This document shows, one piece after another, positions 46,382 through 64,000 of a stretch of 64,000 nucleotides of DNA. Under the pieces are notes generated by a model, which worked only from the letters and a program-made list of their open reading frames with translations, was not told the DNA's origin and searched no databases. Position 1 is the first letter of the stretch. The number at the start of each line of letters is the position of its first letter. This stretch comes from Aulostomus chinensis. Lineage: Eukaryota > Chordata > Actinopteri > Syngnathiformes > Aulostomidae. The stretch spans positions 5,933,001-5,997,000 of the forward strand of contig JBBMOA010000007.1 in assembly GCA_037954235.1 (NCBI GenBank), read 5' to 3'. A program made the translations under genes and the position numbers.

Positions 46382-49300
46382 CATATGACAACTTTTTTTT
46401 CATTTTTTGATGTCACTACTGGTTTCTGGGACTGTTTCCACCTTGACAACACTACAGGCATACCATGCTTCTGTTTCCATCTGGACAATAATCTAGCTAC
46501 CCATGATGGTTTTATGTGCACAAGTGATTCATGAAGAGCACCAAAAAAAAGTACTCTTGCAGATTAAAGAAGTCATGGAAGAATAAATTCGACAGAAGGT
46601 TACAAAGGAATTTGGATGGATGGAGGAATTGGGTATGCTTTTTTAAAGTATTTTAATTCATGGGGACTACCCACCAATGGGCCAATAATCAAAAGAAAAA
46701 AAAATTACAGTGGGGCTGGGCCTGTCAAGCATTGTAGGTCAACTGGGCAAAGGCAGACCAGATGCTGTAGTATATGCTGGGATTAATATGGCAATGCTGA
46801 TGTCAAGAGTGATATCCCCTTTACCTTCACCAATTAAATGAACAAGTCAGTGACAAGCTGATCCGTAAAAGACTAAGACTCAACTGAGGGAGCAGTAGAT
46901 GGCTTGGTGCATTGAGCGCATGCACGTGGCTGATGTTGATGGGGATTGTGAACAATGACCACTCGGTGGTCAGATATAGTAACAGATATAGCATGCTAGC
47001 AATGACATAGCAGGGAGTGCTTGGCTGGTTGCTGCCAGTTTTGGTGGCCATACCAGCTAGACTGAATGCCAATATGGTGCCATTTATTTCAGTCTTTACA
47101 TGAGCGAATTTTGTTGAGGTTTGCTGATAGCTGAAATTTCTCTGTTGTCTCTGTTGTCGAGATGTTGTCAGAGAGGTGAGGTCCTGCAAGTAGGGCTCAC
47201 TAAATTGACTAACATTAGCACTGGGTTATGTTTAATGTGAACCACTGTGTAAAATGACCACAATTTAAATGCCTAAACGCCCAAATTCTCACTTAAAGAT
47301 GATTGTAATGTATGTCAACAGTAGTACACCATCAGCAGCAGCATTCTCCTCCTTTTTCCGCAAGAGAATATTACTCACGAGGACTCCTATACATGAGGAG
47401 CAAATGAACAAAATTGAGCATCCAAAATGGCACAAGTGACACAAATAAAAAGAAATTATCCGGGCACAAACCTCTGTGAACCTTACTTTTCAGACCATGC
47501 CCCTGTGTTAATCATGATACATTTTGACAACTGAATGTTACTTATTTAACATTTGTTATAACTTGTCCATGACTGGCAGACGTGGGAAAAACCTAAACAA
47601 ACCCATTTAGTTAAAACTTCCACAGTTCTCCTTCTTATTTAATGGAAAACTTTAAAGTGATCAATGGTGTCAACTAACTCAAACTGCACACACAGTGCTG
47701 ATGCATTCCATACAAAATGCACATATGGTGAAGCACAATATTAATCAACATATATCCCAATTTGCATATATTGAGTTCCAGGCTTGCGCAGTCTTGTTTT
47801 CTTGTATTGGTACCTATGTGGAACAAATTTCTTGTGGTTCAGTTTTCTCTCTCCTTAAATAAGCAGTTGATTGATATTTTATATCATCAGTGCCTTGTGA
47901 AAAGAGGCACTCCCTATAAACATACAAAAAAACAACCCGCTCTGCAGTTCCCTTTAAGCTCTTTAGCATTTATAGCATCTCTCAGCACAGTTTTTGTGGC
48001 TTTTTGGCCTGCAACTTTTTAGTTTAATCGCTGCACTCATCAGACTCTATCTCCAATGGAGCAGGCAGCTGTTGTCCATGAACTCATAGTACTCCTTCTC
48101 CCCACTAAATATAAGCATAATGGAGCATGCAACACTCCACAAACCAATCATTCCTCTCAGTAGATTGTGGAACCCAAAGATGAGTGTTTGTATATAAGTA
48201 ATATAACAATATGATATACAGGAGGCCAACTTTAAATAAATGATGATGCTACTCAATATTTGCGGTGCAATATTTCTGTATCACTTAATTTACATATCAG
48301 TTTCAAACATAATGATATGTTTGGTCATTATGGTCATTATATATGTATAGGTCATTTTGGTAGCTTGTCCACATTGCCCCTTGATTGTCTGAAAATTGGT
48401 AATTTCAGCTTCAAGAACTTCATAGTTGTTCAGTTCATCTAATTTTTACAGCATGCATGACTGTGAGCACTATCTTCAGGCTGATTGTGTCATTTTATGG
48501 GTTAATGTGTTTTTTTTTAACCATCATATCTAAGGTGATAAGCATCAGAATATTACCCCTAGTTGAATCATATTGTGATTTTTTTTTTACAAGTACTGCG
48601 ATTCGGTAGTATCTATCATTGTGTTTTTCTTTTTCTTTTTAAAAAACACAAAATTTGAATAATACATTTCTAGAGATCATTATTCATTTATTCAAAAACA
48701 ATGCACATCACATGTTAGTAGACATTTGTTTCAGCTGCATAAGTGGTACACCCTATTAGCTAATGTTTGTGACTAAAGCAATGTCTTTCTGAAATGTTCT
48801 GCTCTGTTATGACACTGCAATAATAGTTCTGCCATGTTTGCACCTGTGTGAGACACATGCATGACTCTTTTCAGTAGAACTTGAGAGAATAGGGACAGGT
48901 CTTTTGTAATGTAATGTGTCGTGAGGGTGACATAACACTTACTAGCCTGTAAAGTCCATATGTTGCATGTAAGAGTGATCTGTTTAAGCTTTCCTTTGAC
49001 TCCTGAGAAAACCTCTTTGTGGATTGAGAAATGAATGTTTCTGAAAAAAAAAACTTCCTTTACAGTTTAAGACTCAAATTGCAAACCATGTTCAGTAGCC
49101 CTGCATTTTCCACCATGCTGTATGGGCGTTGGTCTTTACTCATTAAATATGAATTTGACTTCATGACTTGTCTTACCTTATCCAAACTGCTGGGGAGTTT
49201 ATTTAGTGTGCCAACCAGGGTTTGTTGGCATGTTCCATTCCTAAATTTGGATGATGAAAGGCAAGTTGATCACTCAGGTTGATGGTACAATATCTGAATT

Positions 49301-50720
49301 TGACAACACCTTCACTCAGCTTTGTTCATGTTTAGCTCACTGGAAGATTGTAAAATCTAAAGTGTGTCCACACATTTATTTTCAATCCAAGGGTGCAGGA
49401 TTAATCTCTGGCGTGTGATACCATTTTTTGCTGTTGTCTGATCGGCTCTGCTCAGTTTTTTTTCCCAGAAATGAAAGCGGTGTCACATCATCACCCTTTG
49501 CTCTACCATGGAAATAAAAATCTATCAATTTGGCAGAACATGTACAGAATATTGACATTAACATTTAAAATTGCCCCATAAAAAAATACAATACAAAACT
49601 ACAGACCCATAGTTCCATCCCTGGAAGAATGACTCCCATCATGCTCCTGTTTTTGTATGTTTCTTACTCTGGGCAGTATTGAACATTCCTTACCGTTGTA
49701 AGATTTTCTCCATTCAAAATGGTAAAACATTGATTTTTATATTGCTTGGTTAGCATGCATTGACCCACTGGATTCTTAGAAAGTGTCACCCTCCCCAGCA
49801 AACTACTCCCAAGCATAGCTCACACTAAAGTAAGGTGTAGTGGTTGCCACCTTGTAGTCAAAAATCTGTGGAAAACGAGCTTGTAGAGCAAGTACACAGG
49901 CTGTTTTTCATATCCTGACTCTATCATTGGTATTGGGTATGAATACTGAATTTGTAAGTACGGGAGTAAACATATGTATCATTTTGTAAAGTAGCATCGG
50001 CATTGAAAAGAAGGTGCCAACTAAATTCTTTGAAGAAATTCTTGACATGAAAAAATTAACATATAACAGCAAGGCGAAAGGCCTGTGACCTTGAAATACA
50101 TTGTGTTTTATGTGCTCAAGTGTTTTGAAGATGTACATTTATGTCTAGAAAAGAATCTCTAAAGCATCTGGAAAGCTTTGTCTTTTCATATTCGTTGTAA
50201 ATTAAGCCTGTTAAGCTTCCATGTCCACATTTGATGAGAAGTAGTTGTGGTTGAGCTGGCTTTGGTTCCTCACAAATTCAGCTGACCATGTGGAGAGCAA
50301 ATATGTCAATACAAATTGGCTGGAATGCATTCTCAAAACCCTTTTCAGTGGCTGATGACAAGTTAAATTCTGACTCAATTTCTGCATATGATGCACATAA
50401 ACTATAACTGGCAGACTTGGCCTAGATATCCACTGGCCACATCAGAAGCCTCGACCCTGTCCGCTGCCACCAGAGCCTATTCATAGCCAATGGGTTCAGA
50501 GATTGTACTGTCCCTTAGTGAGTTCCGCTTACTCAGATCGTTTCACATGGATACACCCTCTAATGGAAGTTGGAGTGGAGTGTTTCTGTTTCTGCAGTGT
50601 TCAAACTTTCTCAGCTCTCTTCTCTATCCACAGCTCAGCATGCAAAACCAGACCCTTCACTCCCTGAGTGCTTCTTGCAGAATTAAGTGTGTGTGTATGT
50701 ATTCTTTGAGAGGATCTAAT
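46382..50720. other. Presumed btbd10 intron, unassigned
   Basis: About 4.3 kb with no recognised exon or repeat family. Open frames of 60-120 codons (for example 46,827-47,189 minus) show no domains. Confidence 0.35.
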
Positions 50721-50726
50721 CTGTAG

Positions 50727-50982
50727 GGCGGCACAGTGGTGCAGTGGTTAGCACTGTTGCCTCACATCTTTCTGTGTGGAGTCTGCATGTTCTCCCTGTG
50801 CCTGCACGGTTTCTCTCCGGTACTCGGGCTTCCTCCCACAGTCCAAAGACATGCAAGTGGGGACTAGGTTGATTGATACTCTAAATTGACAGTAGGTATG
50901 AATGTGAGTGTGAATGGTTGTCTGTCTATATGTGTTGGCCCTGCGATGGACTGGCGACCCATCCAGGGTGTGCAGTGTCATC
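50727..50982 (+). mobile_element. V-SINE with internal and 3' deletion
   Basis: Head GGCGGCACAGTGGTGCAGTG and TTAGCACTGTTGCCTCACA, then directly TCTTTCTGTGTGGAGTCTGC with the B-box segment absent, then CCAAAGACATGCAAGTGG and GGCCCTGCGATGGACTGGCG. It ends after CCATCCAGGGTG without the ATGG tail. Confidence 0.75.
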
Positions 50983-52870
50983 TCACTTGGACTATAGGTT
51001 TTGTCAGACATTAATGTGATAGCCAGGTGCCTGGCACAGTTTTATTGTCAACAAAAATGTTGCTTTTAGCACACACTTAATGTATTTCAGTATCTGGAAA
51101 TGGAAAGAGACTGCGGTAGTCATTGGCAGTAACAGAAAAATTAAATGGGAAGGGATTGTTACTTAACTTAACAACTAGTGAAACCTACCCAGAGTGTTTG
51201 ATCCTTGGAAGCAAATACAGCTGGTATTAAATTTTTACAATGGTTGTTTTGCATCTGAAGGTGGACACTATGGATGTCGACCTGTAATTTCACCACAATC
51301 ACAAACAAGAACATGTCATGCTTACATGTAGGAACCTGCAACAAAAGGATGTGATGTCCCGTTTTTGGGGGGTTAAATGAAGTAACATATAAAGGCAATT
51401 TTCAGGGCAAACTTTAGTGATGTATTTTCTTGTTATGTTGGTCTGTCATGATCAAAGGGTGTGTTCAGGAGTTGTTTGTTTAACCCTTAGATGTTCAAGT
51501 AAGTCAATAATGACTTTGTGAGTTAGGTGTGGACGATGTGTTTTTTTAATCATACCATCATACCCTCCTAACATTTTACAGTGTACGATAAATGGCAGTA
51601 TTTGATGAGATGAGAAGAGGTGTGACATTTCCCTGTGTGTCTGTTTGCACAGAGCTGAAAGCTGGAAGTCCCTATAGCAATGGCATCGTGGTTCTGGTCA
51701 ATTTTCAAGATAGAATCCCATGTGCAGACACCTTATTACCTAAACAGGTGGAGAGGGACACAGTGCAGCCACAAATAGTACATAAACATATTAGAAACAT
51801 GGAAACGGAGGGACAACCACCACATCAAGAGAATCTGAGCAAGTTTATAAAACCAGATGGAGAAAACACTATGTGTCTAACATACTGCCAGTGGAAACTT
51901 TTCCTCAGATAGACCTGGAACCTGTAATGGTGAAATTTGACCAAATAGCAGAGAATTTAGGGACAAACACTCTTTATTACTCTGATGTCATTGTAAAGGA
52001 GCTTTTTATGTGAGAAACAAGGGGAAAATGGAGTATGTAATAATAACTCAAGCAGTATTCAGTATTGTCAGGGTAGCAATTTCAGGACTACAGCTTCAAA
52101 CAGCCTTTGTGTGAAACTTGGCCACTGAGTGTTATGAGAGCTATAACACCAAGTGAGAAGACATGTGTATGATAGTTGTGTTTGGGTGAATGACAGAGAT
52201 TCAGGCACAAGACTGGTGCCCTTACAGAAATTTGAGGGTGCCTGGAGAGTCATCAAGTTGCTGTCAGCTGTAGATGGGATTCAGGGACACAGCTGGGAAA
52301 AGCAGCACTTAGGAGTCCAGACCAAGGTGAAGATTCAAGTTGACCCTTCGTTTAGTATTAGCGAGTTCTGATGTGAGTATCCACATCGATTTGACCTCTC
52401 CAAACCAGCACAAAGTTTTACCATCTATCAACAGATTAGAGTTCTAATTATTGAAACTAGCTTGCCAACATCACTGTTCATATTGTGTAACTGTGTATGT
52501 AAATATAAAAGAGAAACTGGTTTGGTTGGTTTAAGGCACCCAGGGGTGATGGAGTACCAGTATCACCAGTGTTAGGTATAGTACTTAAATGGCTCACTGT
52601 AGCTTTTTGCAAGTACCTGTCTTGACTATTCACATTGGTATTACGAGAGGATCGCTGTGGGAACTGAAAGTCTCTTAAATATCAAAGAATAGCCATTGCC
52701 GTTTTCATTTTAAGCACAAAGATAGGATTGGAGATGAATCTAGAAAACTGAGATTAATTATTTTCTCTAAATGAAGTATATTTACTTTAGAATCATCAGC
52801 ATCGGTATGGGGACCTTAAAATGAACAACTTAAACAGTAGAGTAGTACACAGTTTGACATCACAATTTGC
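50983..52870. other. Presumed btbd10 intron, unassigned
   Basis: No exon recognised. The 106-codon frame at 51,592-51,912 has no family signature and is not flanked by convincing splice sites. Confidence 0.35.
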
Positions 52871-52874
52871 ACAA

Positions 52875-53225
52875 AGGGTTTAGAATAAAATTAAAGCTGC
52901 AAGCAGCGTTGAACAGGCCATCGCACCCTCACACACCTCGGGATGCGACACAGTGGAAGGGCTTAAGTCACAGGCACGTAGATGTTTTCAGACCTGGGCT
53001 TTTTCTAAGTGGAGCACATTTTGGCACTTTGGGGATTAATTTTTACATTTTATCAAATTTTTCACCAGATCTGATGTGCGTGCCAATTTTGGAGAGTTTT
53101 TGAGCTTGGTTAGGGGTTCAAATTGAGGTCTAAAATGGTTGATTAATAAAGAAAGACAGAAACAAAGAAATGGAAAAGTTACAATAGGGTCTTTGCCCCC
53201 TTTGGGGCTCAGGCCCTAAAAAACA
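52875..53225 (+). mobile_element. Teleost interspersed repeat with AGCTGCAAGCAGCG start
   Basis: It begins near TTAAAGCTGCAAGCAGCG, contains CTCACACACCTCGGGATGCG and TCACCAGATCTGATGTGC, and ends in CTTTGGGGCTCAGGCCCTAA. Such units are widespread in fish genomes; I infer a non-autonomous element but cannot name its class. Confidence 0.5.
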
Positions 53226-53354
53226 TTTGGTGGTGTCACAGTTTTCGAATGTGGTTGGTATTTCACCAAAAAGGTCAAAATATGTCCTAAATTAATGTCA
53301 TGGTTGTCCTGTCTGGGTTAACTTTTATCCATATATTAGAACATAAACCAACTT

Positions 53355-53356
<2 letters not shown>

Positions 53357-53430
<74 letters not shown>
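53357..53430. repeat. (GT)n microsatellite, 74 bp, immediately before a btbd10 exon
   Basis: 37 uninterrupted GT units end 20 bp upstream of the acceptor TCTTAACAG at 53,450. Confidence 0.97.
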
Positions 53431-53431
<1 letters not shown>

Positions 53432-53514
53432 CCTTAATCACTCTTAACAGTGACCTGCAGAGTGGTCTGTCAGTGTTGGGCTGTGGCCATCAGCAGGAGA
53501 AGCAGGTCAGAACC

Positions 53515-63799
<10,285 letters not shown>

Positions 63800-63804
63800 G
63801 ACTG

Positions 63805-63807
<3 letters not shown>

Positions 63808-63870
<63 letters not shown>
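63808..63870. repeat. (CA)n microsatellite in the btbd10 3' UTR
   Basis: It starts 9 bp after the stop codon and runs about 63 bp; the Cys/Val frames on the minus strand are artefacts. Confidence 0.97.
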
Positions 63871-63875
<5 letters not shown>

Positions 63876-64000
63876 TGCACCCACACTGCCAGCAACAAGG
63901 GCTTTTAGTCACATCAGCTTCTTTCACAAAAAAAACATCTTGGAACACCTTGAAGCACAGAAACCCAACTGGCCTTCATCAGCACACAACCTTTCTCAGC
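63871..64000 (+). other. btbd10 3' untranslated region, cut by window end
   Basis: No polyadenylation signal is seen before the window ends. Confidence 0.6.

Noticed and set aside
51592..51912. 106-codon frame as a missing btbd10 5' exon
   Set aside because: No similarity to BTBD10, and splice signals at suitable phases were not found.
53359..53514. In-frame Cys-Val start for BTBD10 through the GT repeat
   Set aside because: The ATG lies in intronic microsatellite upstream of a good splice acceptor, and the repeat peptide has no counterpart in the family.

Overview
The window is vertebrate nuclear DNA, most likely from a ray-finned (percomorph-like) fish. The evidence is spliced genes with vertebrate orthologues, very long CA/TG and AT microsatellites, many V-SINE-type (DANA/HE1/mermaid-like) tRNA-derived SINEs ending in ATGG repeats, Rex1/L2-like LINE fragments and several hAT DNA transposons. 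There are no operons, CRISPR arrays or prokaryotic features.

Layout. Positions 1-11,300 are a repeat graveyard: a LINE C-terminal remnant, a cluster of SINEs around an AT microsatellite, a 5'-truncated reverse-strand LINE (about 1,990-4,440), a pair of inverted 77-bp repeats, a 220-bp tandem duplication, a short hAT MITE with a target-site duplication, and a decayed autonomous hAT element whose transposase has a frameshift. From 11,300 to 23,500 little coding signal is visible apart from SINEs, two candidate DNA transposons (16.4-18.0 kb) and an orphan coiled-coil exon (19.5 kb).

The first clear genes are pyurf (preY; two exons, 23,572-24,786) and pigy (intronless, 25,001-25,213). They lie on the same strand only 214 bp apart, matching the known vertebrate arrangement in which both proteins come from one transcript. 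Convergent with them, on the minus strand, is a lysine-rich nuclear-type protein gene (26,852-28,990) that I cannot name. After a LINE fragment at 31.7-32.6 kb and about 6 kb without recognised genes comes pth (parathyroid hormone; TATA box at 39,370, non-coding exon 1, signal-peptide exon 2, hormone exon 3 ending at 40,280).

The rest of the window, from about 41 or 42.5 kb to the end, is probably btbd10, which encodes a BTB/POZ protein known in mammals as an AKT-binding regulator. Its 5' exon is uncertain. Seven recognisable coding exons run from 53,515 to 63,799. The pth-btbd10 adjacency matches the human 11p15 order. Its introns carry two further hAT elements (45,052-46,381 and 55,873-57,036), SINEs and very long CA/TG tracts lying almost against splice sites.

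The annotated genes do not form a pathway. preY acts in mitochondria, PIG-Y in the ER GPI-anchor transferase, PTH is a secreted calcium hormone and BTBD10 is an intracellular signalling protein. All identifications come from reading translations and splice signals by eye; nothing was searched or aligned by program.
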